A DNA stretch of 64,000 bases from positions 62,001 through 126,000 of the forward strand of contig NZ_JAUNTJ010000002.1 in NCBI RefSeq assembly GCF_030538755.1, in the 5' to 3' direction. How positions within the stretch are numbered: position 1 is the stretch's first letter; every line of letters starts with the position of its first letter. The notes beneath the pieces are model-generated. The model had not been told where the DNA came from. It searched no databases and was given only the letters and a program-made list of their open reading frames with translations. The position numbers and the translations under genes are program-made. Positions 28,537 through 37,437 of this stretch are shown in pieces. The DNA comes from Paracoccus sp. (in: a-proteobacteria). Lineage in GTDB: Bacteria > Pseudomonadota > Alphaproteobacteria > Rhodobacterales > Rhodobacteraceae.

Positions 28537-29523
28537 TCAGCCCGGAAAGCCCGGCGCGCGGCGCAATTCGCCCGTCACGATGCCGCGCCAGTTCTTTTGC
28601 GGGCCGGTCAGATAGGTGGCGACCACCGGGTGATCGGCATCCAGCAGCCCCAGATGCACGAGAATCGCGGTGATCGCGGCCTCGGACGCGCGGGTGCCGC
28701 CATCCATGATCTTCAGCGCGACGCCCAGGCCCTGGTCGGGGGCGATGGCGACGAACACCGCCTCGGCCCCGGTTTTCACCGCGACGCGGCCGCCCATGGC
28801 GCGCATCAATGCGGTGCAGGCGCGCCCCTCGCCCGCGACCAGTTCGGGAAAGGCGCACATGGCCTGCACCAGCCGTTCCATGGCGCGACCGCGCGAATCA
28901 CCCTGCGGAGCGGCAAAGGCCGCCATGGCGCGGGCCAGCCCGGTGACGGTGCAGGCGTGATTGGGTGCCGAACAGCCGTCGATGCCAAAGCCGGGGCTGG
29001 TTTCGCCTGTGACATCTTCGAAAGCGGATTTGATCGCGGTCTGAACCGGGTGGTCCAGCTCAATATATTCGCTGCCGCCCTTCAGGTGCTGGTTCAGCGT
29101 CAGAAAGCCGGCGTGTTTGCCCGAGCAGTTGTTGTGCAACTGACAAGGCGATTCACCCGAGCAGGTCAGGCGTTTGTTTTCATCCTTGTCGGCGGGCATA
29201 TGCGATCCGCAGCGCAGGTCGGTTTCGGCCAGCCCGCGCGCGGCCAGCCAGTCGGCCACGCGGCGGGTGTGGATTTCCGCGCCGTTATGGCTGGCGCAGG
29301 ACAGGGCCAGTTGTTCGGCGCTTAGCCCGGCGGCATCGGCCGCGCCCGATTCCAGCAGCGGCAGGGCCTGGATCATCTTGCACGAGGATCGCGGAAAGAT
29401 CACCGCCCCCGGATCGCCCCATGCCGCGACGATCCCGCGCGTATCGGCCACCACCGCATGGCCCTGATGCACGCTTTCGCGCATCCCGCCCCGCCACAAT
29501 TCGATCAGATCGGCTGGCGCCAT
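28537..29523 (-). CDS. Asparaginase, Rhizobium etli type (asparaginase II family)
   Basis: 328 residues from ATG 29521-29523 (MAPADLIELWRGGMRESVHQ). This family is unrelated to the E. coli asparaginases and is built like a serine beta-lactamase fold. Conserved blocks: FPRSSCKMIQALPLLESGAA (the SxxK pair), CASHNGAEIHTRRVADWLA, HNNCSGKHAGFL (conserved Cys and Lys near zinc) and GIDGCSAPN. It would hydrolyse asparagine to aspartate and ammonia. Transcribed alone, convergent with the TSUP gene; upstream in-frame residues before the chosen ATG are not conserved-looking. Confidence 0.88.
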   Translation of the reverse strand: MAPADLIELWRGGMRESVHQGHAVVADTRGIVAAWGDPGAVIFPRSSCKMIQALPLLESGAADAAGLSAEQLALSCASHNGAEIHTRRVADWLAARGLAETDLRCGSHMPADKDENKRLTCSGESPCQLHNNCSGKHAGFLTLNQHLKGGSEYIELDHPVQTAIKSAFEDVTGETSPGFGIDGCSAPNHACTVTGLARAMAAFAAPQGDSRGRAMERLVQAMCAFPELVAGEGRACTALMRAMGGRVAVKTGAEAVFVAIAPDQGLGVALKIMDGGTRASEAAITAILVHLGLLDADHPVVATYLTGPQKNWRGIVTGELRRAPGFPG

Positions 29524-29687
29524 CACATCCCTCGTTTTCTGTCTGTTCCTGACATTCGCGCGATTTACCGCCAAGGGGCCTTTCTCGCACGACAAAAATT
29601 GCGCTATTGTTGCGCGGGGTGGTTGAAAACGCCACAGCAATCAGATTCAAAGCCGGGAAACAGGCGAATTTGGCAGGAGACCAGAGC

Positions 29688-30209
29688 ATGAAGATCACCA
29701 CGCTGCGGGGCATGACCGCCATCGCGATCCTTGCCGCAGGCATTGGCGCGGCACAGGCGCAGGAATCCACGAATGTCGTTGCCACCGAGGGCGACTGGAC
29801 CGTGTTCGCCGCCGACAGCCCGCGCGAATGCTGGGCGGTGTCGCCTCCGCGTTCGTCGGTGAATACCCAGAACGGCAATCCGGTTGACGTGCGCCGGGGC
29901 GATATTCGCCTGTATGTCGCCTATCGTCCCGGCCAGCAGGGCGAGGTCAGCTTTAGCGGCGGCTATCCCTTTGCCCCCGACTCGACCGTCGAGGTGGATG
30001 TGGGCGGTGCCAAGTTCAACCTGTTCACCGAAGGCGAAAGCGCCTGGACCGGCAGCGCCGATGACGACGCGCGGCTGATTTCCGCCCTGCGCGCCGGTGC
30101 CACGGCGGTTGTGTCGGGCCGGTCGTCGCGCGGGACGCGGACGGTGGATACCTTCAGCCTGGCCGGGATCACCGCTGCGACCAACACCGCCCGGTCGCGC
30201 TGTCAGTAA
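29688..30209 (+). CDS. Secreted IalB-like (invasion-associated locus B) family protein
   Basis: 173 residues from ATG 29688, preceded by GGCAGGAGACC (Shine-Dalgarno). A signal peptide ends near residue 24 (GMTAIAILAAGIGAAQAQ). The mature protein has the family pattern GDWTVFAADSPRECWAVSPP and a C-terminal TFSLAGITAATNTARSRC. Two cysteines (one after the signal, one at the end) could pair in the periplasm. Function in free-living bacteria is unknown. Transcribed alone; a short hairpin follows. Confidence 0.75.
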   Translation: MKITTLRGMTAIAILAAGIGAAQAQESTNVVATEGDWTVFAADSPRECWAVSPPRSSVNTQNGNPVDVRRGDIRLYVAYRPGQQGEVSFSGGYPFAPDSTVEVDVGGAKFNLFTEGESAWTGSADDDARLISALRAGATAVVSGRSSRGTRTVDTFSLAGITAATNTARSRCQ

Positions 30210-30225
30210 CCGGAGCGCCCGAAGG

Positions 30226-30246
30226 CCGGGGGTTTTCCACCCCCGG
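30226..30246 (+). terminator. Hairpin after the IalB-like gene
   Basis: A 7-bp stem CCGGGGG / CCCCCGG with a 7-nt loop, 17 bp after the stop. Directly after it comes CCCGAGGATATTTTTCGGAC, which resembles a short motif I associate with Rhodobacterales intergenic regions, so the whole may be a conserved intergenic element. Confidence 0.5.
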
Positions 30247-30346
30247 ACCCCCGAGGATATTTTTCGGACCAAAGATGGGGGCCGGTTGAAAGAGCGGCCC
30301 TTTTCGCGTATATCCGGGTCTTTCCGCTAAAGAATCCGGTTTGCCT

Positions 30347-31513
30347 ATGTCTGCCCCGATTACTCAGGATGTTGTGACCATCCCCCGCAAGCTGCCCGAA
30401 GGCGGGCGGGTGAATATTGTCGGGCTGACGCGCGATCAGTTGCGCGATGCGCTGATTGCCGCCGGAACGCCGGACAAGCAGGCCAGAATGCGCGTCGGGC
30501 AGATCTGGCAATGGGTGTATCATTGGGGGGTGCGCGATTTCGGGCAGATGACCAATCTGGCCAAGGATTACCGCGCTTTGCTGGCCGAGCGGTTCGAAAT
30601 TGCCGTGCCCGAGGTGGTGACGCGGCAGGTCTCGGCCGATGGCACCCGTAAATATCTGCTGCGCATCGCCGGCGGGCACGAGGTCGAGGCGGTGTATATC
30701 CCCGAGGAAAACCGTGGCACCTTGTGCATCAGTTCGCAGGTTGGCTGCACGCTGACGTGCAGTTTCTGCCATACCGGCACGCAAAAGCTGGTGCGCAACC
30801 TGACTGCCGGGGAAATCGTCGGGCAGGTGATGGTGGCGCGCGACGATCTGGGCGAATGGCCGCAGCCCGGCGTGCCCAAGGATGAGACCCGCCTTGTCAG
30901 CAACGTGGTTCTGATGGGCATGGGCGAGCCGCTGTATAATTTCGACAATGTGCGTGACGCCATGCAGGTGGTCATGGACGGCGAGGGCATCAGCCTGTCG
31001 CGTCGCCGCATCACCCTGTCCACCAGCGGCGTGGTGCCCGAAATCGCCCGCACGGCGCAGGAAATCGGCTGTCTGCTGGCCGTGTCCTTTCACGCCACCA
31101 CCGATGCGGTGCGCGACCGGCTGGTGCCGATCAACAAACGCTGGAACATCGACACGCTGCTGGGGGCGCTGCGGGACTATCCGCGTCTGTCGAACAGCGA
31201 ACGGATCACCTTTGAATATGTCATGCTGGACGGCGTGAACGACAGCGACGACGACGCGCGCCGTCTGGTCAGGCTGATCCGTGGCATCCCGGCCAAGATC
31301 AATCTGATCCCCTTTAACGAATGGCCCGGCGCGCCCTACACGCGGTCGTCATGGGACCGGATCGAGGCGTTTGCCGACATCATCTACAAGGCCGGTTACG
31401 CCAGCCCCATCCGCACCCCGCGCGGCGAGGACATCATGGCCGCCTGCGGCCAGTTGAAATCCGCGACCGAGCGGGGGCGCAAATCGGCGGCGCAGATCGC
31501 CGCCGAACTGTAG
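30347..31513 (+). CDS. rlmN: 23S rRNA (A2503-C2) methyltransferase / dual-specificity RlmN
   Basis: 388 residues from ATG 30347; a TTG two codons upstream is possible. Radical SAM motif CTLTCSFC is near residue 134, with the RlmN context [20 protein letters not shown]. Further blocks are [48 protein letters not shown] and [19 protein letters not shown] late cysteine in MAACGQL is the methyl-carrying Cys. It methylates A2503 of 23S rRNA and, in E. coli, some tRNAs. The family is very well conserved. Confidence 0.97.
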   Translation: MSAPITQDVVTIPRKLPEGGRVNIVGLTRDQLRDALIAAGTPDKQARMRVGQIWQWVYHWGVRDFGQMTNLAKDYRALLAERFEIAVPEVVTRQVSADGTRKYLLRIAGGHEVEAVYIPEENRGTLCISSQVGCTLTCSFCHTGTQKLVRNLTAGEIVGQVMVARDDLGEWPQPGVPKDETRLVSNVVLMGMGEPLYNFDNVRDAMQVVMDGEGISLSRRRITLSTSGVVPEIARTAQEIGCLLAVSFHATTDAVRDRLVPINKRWNIDTLLGALRDYPRLSNSERITFEYVMLDGVNDSDDDARRLVRLIRGIPAKINLIPFNEWPGAPYTRSSWDRIEAFADIIYKAGYASPIRTPRGEDIMAACGQLKSATERGRKSAAQIAAEL

Positions 31514-31532
31514 GCTGCCGCGAAGGGTCTGC

Positions 31533-31561
31533 GCAGGAAACCCGGCGCGACGGGTTCCTGC
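31533..31561. terminator. Bidirectional hairpin between rlmN and the LOG gene
   Basis: GCAGGAAACCCG pairs with CGGGTTCCTGC with one bulged A and a 6-nt loop. It lies in the 54-bp gap between two convergent genes, as expected for a shared terminator. Confidence 0.6.
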
Positions 31562-31567
31562 CGGGCG

Positions 31568-32392
31568 TCAGTCGGGTCGCCCGGCGGCGTCGATGATGGC
31601 CACCGCCTCTTGCGCGGTTTCGACATAATGCATCAGGTCCAGATCCTCGTCCGAAATGGTGCCGGATTCGGCCAGCGCGCGCCAGTTGATGATGCCGTCC
31701 CAGAAATCGCGCCCGAACATCAGAACCGGCACCCGCCGCATCCGCTGGGTCTGGATCAGGGTCAGGGTTTCGAACAATTCATCCAGCGTGCCAAAGCCGC
31801 CGGGGAACACCGTGATCGCCCGCGCCCGCATCAGGAAATGCATCTTGCGAATGGCGAAATAGTGGAAATTGAACGACAGCGCCGGGGTGACATAGCTGTT
31901 GGGCGCCTGTTCATGCGGCAGCACGATGCCAAGCCCGATGGATTCGCCCCCGGCCTGCTGCGCGCCCAGATTGCCCGCCTCCATCACGCCGGGACCGCCG
32001 CCGGTGCAGATCACAAAGTCGCGCCCGCCGGACTTCAGGCTGCGCTCGGTCATCATCTGGGCAAAGATCCGCGCCTGTTCGTAATATTTCGCCAGCGCCG
32101 CCAGGGTCGGCGTGCGCGCGCTGCCCGAATCCTGCGGCGCGGGAATGCGGGCGCCGCCGAACATCACCACGGTCGATTCGATGCCATGTTCATCCATCAG
32201 CATCTGCGGCTTCAGCAGCTCCAGTTGCAGACGGACCGGGCGCAATTCCTCGCGCATCAGGAAATCGTGGTCGGTATAGGCCAGACGATAGGCGGGCGAG
32301 CGGGTTTGCGGCGTGTCGGCAATGCGGTTGGCGCGGGCGGCATCCTCGTCGCTGTGGGTCAGGGCGTGGGCGCGGTCGTCGTCCGGCGTCAT
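31568..32392 (-). CDS. LOG-family protein (putative cytokinin riboside 5'-monophosphate phosphoribohydrolase)
   Basis: 274 residues from ATG 32390-32392. The family motif PGGxGTxxE is present as [20 protein letters not shown], together with [20 protein letters not shown] and the hydrophobic FGGARIPAP start of the Rossmann-like core near residue 75. LOG proteins hydrolyse nucleoside monophosphates to base and ribose phosphate. Bacterial members are often called lysine decarboxylases in error. Convergent with rlmN and divergent from dapD. Confidence 0.9.
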   Translation of the reverse strand: MTPDDDRAHALTHSDEDAARANRIADTPQTRSPAYRLAYTDHDFLMREELRPVRLQLELLKPQMLMDEHGIESTVVMFGGARIPAPQDSGSARTPTLAALAKYYEQARIFAQMMTERSLKSGGRDFVICTGGGPGVMEAGNLGAQQAGGESIGLGIVLPHEQAPNSYVTPALSFNFHYFAIRKMHFLMRARAITVFPGGFGTLDELFETLTLIQTQRMRRVPVLMFGRDFWDGIINWRALAESGTISDEDLDLMHYVETAQEAVAIIDAAGRPD

Positions 32393-32483
32393 CGGAACCT
32401 CTTGTTTTGCGACCCGGCGCATTGCACGGGCCTTTCCCCCCGCTTATAGCCCAAAACCAGAATTTGCCACCCGGAGACACGCC

Positions 32484-33305
32484 ATGACCGCCGATCTTGA
32501 AACCGCCATCGAAGCCGCGTGGGAAAAGCGCGACCAGATCACCCCTGACACCAAAGGCAAGACCCGCGACGCGGTCGAGGAAACGCTGAACGCATTGGAC
32601 AGCGGCACGCTGCGCGTGGCCGAACCGCGCGGGCGCGACTGGCACGTGAACCAATGGGCGAAAAAGGCGGTGCTGCTGTCGTTCCGCCTGAACGACATGG
32701 AAAAGCACGCGGGCGGCCCGCAGGGCGGCACTTGGTGGGACAAGGTGGACAGCAAATTCGCCAGTTGGAAGAAAAAAGACTGGCAGGCCGCCGGTTTCCG
32801 CGCCGTGCCGAACTGTATCGTGCGCAAATCGGCCTATATCGGCAAGGGCGTGGTGCTGATGCCGTCCTTCGTCAACCTTGGCGCCTATGTGGACGAAGGC
32901 ACGATGGTTGACACATGGGCCACGGTCGGTTCCTGCGCCCAGATCGGCAAGAACGTGCACCTGTCGGGCGGCGTCGGTATCGGCGGCGTGCTGGAACCGA
33001 TGCAGGCCGGCCCCACCATCATCGAGGACAACTGCTTCATCGGCGCCCGCTCCGAAGTGGTCGAGGGTTGCATCATCCGCGAAGGCTCGGTCCTTGGCAT
33101 GGGCGTGTTCATCGGCAAATCGACGAAAATCGTCGATCGCGAAACCGGCGAGGTGATGTATGGCGAAGTTCCCGCCGGCTCGGTCGTGGTGGCAGGGTCG
33201 ATGCCGTCGAAGAACGGCGTCAACCTGTATTGCGCCGTGATCGTCAAACGCGTCGATGCGCAAACCCGGTCGAAAACCAGCATCAACGACCTGCTGCGCG
33301 ATTAA
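32484..33305 (+). CDS. dapD: 2,3,4,5-tetrahydropyridine-2,6-dicarboxylate N-succinyltransferase
   Basis: 273 residues from ATG 32484, with GGAGA 8 bp upstream. The N-terminal helical domain ([16 protein letters not shown]) is followed by a left-handed beta-helix made of hexapeptide repeats (about residues 110-230, for example [20 protein letters not shown]). Length and wording match DapD. It succinylates tetrahydrodipicolinate in the lysine and diaminopimelate route. It is the last housekeeping gene before the debris field that begins the cyclitol island. Confidence 0.97.
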   Translation: MTADLETAIEAAWEKRDQITPDTKGKTRDAVEETLNALDSGTLRVAEPRGRDWHVNQWAKKAVLLSFRLNDMEKHAGGPQGGTWWDKVDSKFASWKKKDWQAAGFRAVPNCIVRKSAYIGKGVVLMPSFVNLGAYVDEGTMVDTWATVGSCAQIGKNVHLSGGVGIGGVLEPMQAGPTIIEDNCFIGARSEVVEGCIIREGSVLGMGVFIGKSTKIVDRETGEVMYGEVPAGSVVVAGSMPSKNGVNLYCAVIVKRVDAQTRSKTSINDLLRD

Positions 33306-33410
33306 AGGCATTTTCATTTAATTTGAGGTATATCCGGCAGCTATGAGGGGGTTTCGGCATTTGTTCGGATTGAACATGTCCCGGATGTCACCAAGAGCGT
33401 CTTGCCCGGA

Positions 33411-33530
33411 TCAATCAACGATCCGATAAATCCGCCGGTGTTCGGGGTGTTTGTCGGAAGTCACCACCAATCCGGGGCGCTTCGTCAGTGTCCCGGCTAT
33501 GGCTCCGCGCACCGTGTGGAGGCTATATCC
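33411..33530 (-). pseudogene. C-terminal fragment of a DUF3489-type gene
   Basis: On the minus strand the bases encode GYSLHTVRGAIAGTLTKRPG followed by VVTSDKHPEHRRIYRIVD and a TGA (33411-33413). That is the C-terminal winged-helix-like end of DUF3489 proteins. The N-terminal half is missing: upstream the sequence changes abruptly into an ABC-ATPase fragment. The right limit is approximate. Confidence 0.6.
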
Positions 33531-33902
33531 CAGCTTACCAGACGCAACACCTCGCGGGCAGCGGCACGCATGGCGGCATAGCCGATCAGACCGAGCCGTG
33601 CCGGCTCACGCCTCAGCAAGATATTCTCAGCGACGCTGAGGTTCGGGATCAGGGTGAATTCCTGATGCACCAAGACAATCCTTGCGGCCTCGGCAGGCAC
33701 CGATTGGCCCTGCCGCAGCTTCACCAGGATGCAGATGGCCCGCGACGATCTTCATCAGCGTCGATTTTCCGGCGCCATTCTTGCCGACCAGCGCCAGCAC
33801 TTCGCCTGCGCCGACCGTCAGGTCGATGCCGTTCAGAACCCTGTTTGGACCATAGGCATATGAAATTCTCACCCGCAACGGAAACGCTGATTTTCGAAGC
33901 AT
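33530..33902 (-). pseudogene. Truncated, frameshifted sugar ABC transporter ATPase
   Basis: The minus strand starts with [20 protein letters not shown] and has an intact Walker A ([19 protein letters not shown]). After that the frame is lost, with an apparent small deletion near 33720-33750. It resumes in another frame with [20 protein letters not shown] and NILLRREPARLGLIGYAAM. It then ends where the DUF3489 fragment begins. It lacks signature, Walker B and the whole second ATPase domain, so it cannot work. Its wording differs from the intact ATPase at 38452, so it is not a simple duplicate. This and the DUF3489 piece fill the 677-bp gap after dapD. Confidence 0.8.
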
Positions 33903-33918
33903 TGCAATAATTGTTGCG
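33903..33918 (+). promoter_or_regulatory. Cyclitol-island operator, site 1 (candidate RpiR site)
   Basis: TGCAAT-AATT-GTTGCG, an imperfect copy of the 16-bp dyad seen at three other promoters. It is 65 bp upstream of the first dehydrogenase start. A possible promoter, TTGCGA (33914) and TTTCTA (33937) with 17-bp spacing, overlaps it. Confidence 0.6.
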
Positions 33919-33982
33919 ATTTACGGCGATCCGCGCTTTCTATTGCTGGAGAGGGCAGGGAATCACCTCGAGGAGGAAGTCG

Positions 33983-35179
33983 ATGTCAGAGAATGCCAAC
34001 CTTGCGGGGGCTTTCCCCGCTATGGGCCGAAAGCTGCGCCTTGGGGTCGTGGGCGGTGGAGCGGGGGCGTTCATCGGGCAGGTCCATGCGCGGGGTGCGC
34101 GGCTGTCGGACCGCTGGCAGATCGTCGCAGGCGCACTGTCCTCGCGTCCTGAGGTCGCAGTAGAATCGGGCCGCGACTGGGGGCTGGATCCCGATCGCAG
34201 CTATACCGACTGGCGCGAGATGGCGCAGGCCGAGGCGGTGCGACCGGATGGTATCGACGCGGTGGCAATCGCTGTTCCGAACCATCTGCATTTCCCGGTT
34301 GCCATGGCCTTTATGGATGCGGGCATCGACGTGATCTGCGACAAGCCGCTGGTCAACACGCTGGACGAGGCGCGGGCGCTGATCGACCGACAGCGCCAAA
34401 CCGGGTTGATCTTTGGTGTGACCTATTCCTTCGCAGCCCATGCGATGGTGCGGCAGGCCCGGCAGATGGTGCGGGAAGGTGCCATCGGCAAGATCACGCA
34501 GATCCATGTCGAGTATTTCCAGGAAATGGCGCTGCTGCCCGCGGATGCCGCCTGGTCTGGCACGCCCTGGCGGCAGGAGCCGACCAAGGTGGGGGGTGCT
34601 GCGACCACAGCGGATATCGGCACCCACGCGCATCATCTGGCCGAGTTCGTATCGGATCTGCGCATGACTGAATTGCGGGCCGAGTTTCACAGGCTGGGGG
34701 CCGATCAGCCGCTGGAGGACACCGCCTTCATGACCTGCCGCTTTCAGGGCGGCGTGCCCGGCACGCTGTTGATTTCGCAGGCGGCGGCGGGGGCCAGTTG
34801 CGGGCTGCGCATCCGTATCTCGGGGACCGAGGGCACGCTGGAATGGGATCAGGAGAACCCGGAATACCTGCAACACCGCCCCTTCAACGCGCCGCATATC
34901 CGCATTTCGCGCGGCCATGGCGCAGGGATACTGTCGGATGCTGCGCGCTTCGTCCACATGCCGCGCGGCCATCCCGAAGCACTGTCGGATGCCTGGGGCA
35001 ATCTCTACGAGGAATTCGCCATTGCCATAGAGGCCCGGCGTCAAGGGCGCAATCTGCCGGACGGGCTGCTGGCCTATCCTGGGCTGGAGGAGGGCGCTGC
35101 GGGCGTTGCCTTCATCCAGGCCGCGATTCGTTCGAATGCTGAAGGCGGGGCGTGGGTATCCTGCGCCGTTAATGACTGA
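33983..35179 (+). CDS. Gfo/Idh/MocA-family dehydrogenase 1
   Basis: 398 residues from ATG 33983, behind a strong GAGGAGGAAG. The nucleotide-binding start is LRLGVVGGGAGAFIGQVHAR, and the catalytic Lys lies in VICDKPLVNTLDEA. The C-terminal sheet domain has GGAATTADIGTHAHHLAEFV. The wording is close to the dehydrogenase at 53022 (GGGxGAFIG/GAYIG, EWDQENP/QWFQEQP region), so the two are likely paralogues. It heads the unit dehydrogenase - binding protein - dehydrogenase under operator site 1. Probable role: NAD(P)-linked oxidation or reduction of a cyclitol or derived sugar; substrate unknown. Confidence 0.88.
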   Translation: MSENANLAGAFPAMGRKLRLGVVGGGAGAFIGQVHARGARLSDRWQIVAGALSSRPEVAVESGRDWGLDPDRSYTDWREMAQAEAVRPDGIDAVAIAVPNHLHFPVAMAFMDAGIDVICDKPLVNTLDEARALIDRQRQTGLIFGVTYSFAAHAMVRQARQMVREGAIGKITQIHVEYFQEMALLPADAAWSGTPWRQEPTKVGGAATTADIGTHAHHLAEFVSDLRMTELRAEFHRLGADQPLEDTAFMTCRFQGGVPGTLLISQAAAGASCGLRIRISGTEGTLEWDQENPEYLQHRPFNAPHIRISRGHGAGILSDAARFVHMPRGHPEALSDAWGNLYEEFAIAIEARRQGRNLPDGLLAYPGLEEGAAGVAFIQAAIRSNAEGGAWVSCAVND

Positions 35180-35206
35180 CGGAAGAATACAAGGAGGAGG
35201 AACCAC

Positions 35207-36145
35207 ATGAAACGGCTGATGATTACAACCGCTTTTGCAATGGCCGCATTCGGTGCGCAGGCGCAGGAAATCGGCGTTGCCATGGCGCAATTCGACAATA
35301 ATTTCCTGACCATTCTGCGTCAGGGCATTGAAGAAGCGGGACGTGCAGAAGGCGTTACCTTGCAATTCGAGGATGCGCAAAACGATGTGCCCCGGCAGTT
35401 GAGCCAGATTCAGAATTTCATCTCGTCCGGGGTCGATGCGATCATCGTGGTCGCGGTGGATTCAGATGCGATTACCCAGATGGACAGGATGGCTGTCGAT
35501 GCCGGGATCCCCATCGTGAATATTAACCGCGAGCCGCCGAATGTAGACGACCTTGGTCCGTTGCAGGCCTTCGTCGGTTCGCGTGAGGTCGATGCAGGCA
35601 CGATTCAGGCGACCGAAGCCTGCCGTATGGTCAAGGAAAAGGTCGGTGACGGCGAGGCCACTGGCATGATCCTGGCAGGTGACCTGTTCATTCAGGCGGG
35701 ACGCGTGCGGACCGAAACGGTGCAGGAATTCGTTCGGACGCCCGACTGCGATTTTGTGAAGATCGAGGATATGCAGGTCGCTGACTGGTCGCGCAGCAAG
35801 GCTTCGGATCTGGTTTCGAACTGGCTGACCGCCGGGCTGTCGCCGGATGTCATCTTTGCCAATAACGATGAAATGGCCATCGGCGCGGCTCAGGCCTTGA
35901 AGGCTGCGGCGGTTGATCCAGACGAGGTGGTCGTGGCGGGTATCGACGCGACACCGGATGCCTTGATGGCACTGAAGGCCGGAGATATTGATCTGACCGT
36001 TTTTCAGGATGCAGCAGGGCAGGGCCGCAAGGGAGTCGAGGTCGCCGCCGCCATGGCGCGGGGCGAGGAACTGGCAGAGCGTGCTGTTTATATCCCGTTC
36101 GAACTCGTGACCCCCGAGAATGTCGATGACTATCTGGCGCGCTGA
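35207..36145 (+). CDS. Periplasmic sugar/cyclitol-binding protein 1 (RbsB family, orphan)
   Basis: 312 residues. A short signal peptide (MKRLMITTAFAMAAFGAQAQ) is followed by EIGVAMAQFDNNFLTILRQG, typical of ribose/inositol-type binding proteins. Later blocks are QNFISSGVDAIIVVAVDSDA, FANNDEMAIGAAQALKAA and VVAGIDATPDALMALKAGDI. Shine-Dalgarno AAGGAGGAGG. It has no permease or ATPase of its own nearby; an ABC-ATPase relic lies upstream on the other strand. It may feed the complete transporter at 38452-41039 or one elsewhere. Confidence 0.9.
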   Translation: MKRLMITTAFAMAAFGAQAQEIGVAMAQFDNNFLTILRQGIEEAGRAEGVTLQFEDAQNDVPRQLSQIQNFISSGVDAIIVVAVDSDAITQMDRMAVDAGIPIVNINREPPNVDDLGPLQAFVGSREVDAGTIQATEACRMVKEKVGDGEATGMILAGDLFIQAGRVRTETVQEFVRTPDCDFVKIEDMQVADWSRSKASDLVSNWLTAGLSPDVIFANNDEMAIGAAQALKAAAVDPDEVVVAGIDATPDALMALKAGDIDLTVFQDAAGQGRKGVEVAAAMARGEELAERAVYIPFELVTPENVDDYLAR

Positions 36146-36178
36146 AACCGGTCATCCCGCCATCCGGAGGGATCGCAG

Positions 36179-37135
36179 ATGAGTCTGGCTGTTGGTGTGA
36201 TCGGTGCCGGTGTGATGGGCGGGTTTCATGCCCGCCTCTTCGCCGAGGAGATTTCGGGCGCACGGCTGGTTGCGGTCTCTGATCCTGATCCGGCACGGGC
36301 AACTGCCGCCGCATATGGGGCGCAACTTTTCGACGACGGGTTAGCCCTGATCGAAAGCGATGCGGTCGAGGCGGTGGTGGTTGCCGCCCCGGACGCCGCC
36401 CACCATGAACTGGTCATGGCGGCGATCGGTCTGGGCAAGCCGGTGCTCTGCGAGAAGCCCCTGGCCTCGACGGTTGCGCAATGCCGCGAGATTGCCGATG
36501 CCGATGCGGGCCGCAATCTGGTCAGTCTTGGCTTCATGCGCCGCTTTGATCCCTCATATCGAGAGATGAAACGGGAACTGAATGAGGGGCGGATCGGGGC
36601 GCCCTTGCTGATGCATTGCGTGCATCGCAATCGTGCTGCGCCGCATTGGTTCGATGGCCCGATGATCGTCACCAACGCGATGGTGCATGAAATCGACATC
36701 TGCCGCTGGTTGCTGGACGCCGAATACACGTCGGCAAGCCTGACGCAGATTGGCGATGCCAACGATATGTTGCTGGCCGAGTTGCGCACGGATCGCGGGG
36801 CGGTAATCTCGGTCGAGATGTTCATGAACGCCGCTTATGGCTACCACGTCCATGCCGAGATCGTCGGCCGCGAAGGCGTTGTGGCCATGGCCGAACCGGC
36901 GCAGGTGCGTTTGCGGCGCAATGGTGCGATGCGGGCCGGATATTCGCCCGACTGGATCGGTCGATTTGCCGACAGCTATCGTTTGCAGGATCAGGCCTGG
37001 GTGCGGGCGAGCCGTTACGGTCTGCCCTGCGAGGACATGGCGACAGCCCGCGATGGTCTGCTGGCGACGGACTATTGCCAACAGTTGGTCGAGCATCTGC
37101 CAGCAGGCGGGGGGCTGCTGGCGCCCCTCTTGTAG
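36179..37135 (+). CDS. Gfo/Idh/MocA-family dehydrogenase 2, inositol 2-dehydrogenase-like
   Basis: 318 residues from ATG 36179, 34 bp after the binding-protein gene with GGAGGGA before it. NAD-binding start VGVIGAGVMGGFHARLFAEE, the catalytic-lysine motif LCEKPLASTVAQC, and IolG-like FMRRFDPSYREMKRELNEGR and NAMVHEIDICRWLLDA (active-site His and Asp). It is about 15 residues shorter than the IolG at 47277. The IolG-like wording supports action on inositol or an isomer, but not which one. Confidence 0.87.
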   Translation: MSLAVGVIGAGVMGGFHARLFAEEISGARLVAVSDPDPARATAAAYGAQLFDDGLALIESDAVEAVVVAAPDAAHHELVMAAIGLGKPVLCEKPLASTVAQCREIADADAGRNLVSLGFMRRFDPSYREMKRELNEGRIGAPLLMHCVHRNRAAPHWFDGPMIVTNAMVHEIDICRWLLDAEYTSASLTQIGDANDMLLAELRTDRGAVISVEMFMNAAYGYHVHAEIVGREGVVAMAEPAQVRLRRNGAMRAGYSPDWIGRFADSYRLQDQAWVRASRYGLPCEDMATARDGLLATDYCQQLVEHLPAGGGLLAPLL

Positions 37136-37172
37136 ATACGCAAAAAGAGCACCCGTTGCCATATTTCTCATC

Positions 37173-37199
37173 TGCAATTTTCATTGCAATCATATTGCA
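37173..37199 (+). promoter_or_regulatory. Cyclitol-island operator, site 2 (two overlapping dyads)
   Basis: TGCAAT-TTTC-ATTGCA (37173-37188) and TGCAAT-CAT-ATTGCA (37185-37199) share the central ATTGCA. A plausible promoter, TTGCAA (37184) and TATGGT (37207) with 17-bp spacing, overlaps both, so binding here would block RNA polymerase. Apart from this, the 302-bp gap between 37136 and 37437 holds no gene I can support. Confidence 0.7.
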
Positions 37200-37437
37200 G
37201 AAGGGCTATGGTTAATGTCGAGGCAGGGAATCCCTGGCTCGTGGAGGTCAGGGGCAGGATGCGTGGGGCGCATCGCTCACGGCTCTTGGGCATGGCGGGA
37301 GGTCGTCATCAGGTCGGACTGGATGCGGCGGAACGGTGGTTCTGCCAACGGCTTGATATTGCCTTATCGCATCGAGGTTTTGGCTGCGTTCGACGCGAGA
37401 AGATCGGGCGGAGGTAACAGGAGGAGGAAAGACCCAC

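Noticed and set aside
37184-37417. Small open frame between the operator and the second binding protein
   Set aside because: Composition is not protein-like, it begins inside the operator, and no Shine-Dalgarno precedes it; treated as leader sequence.
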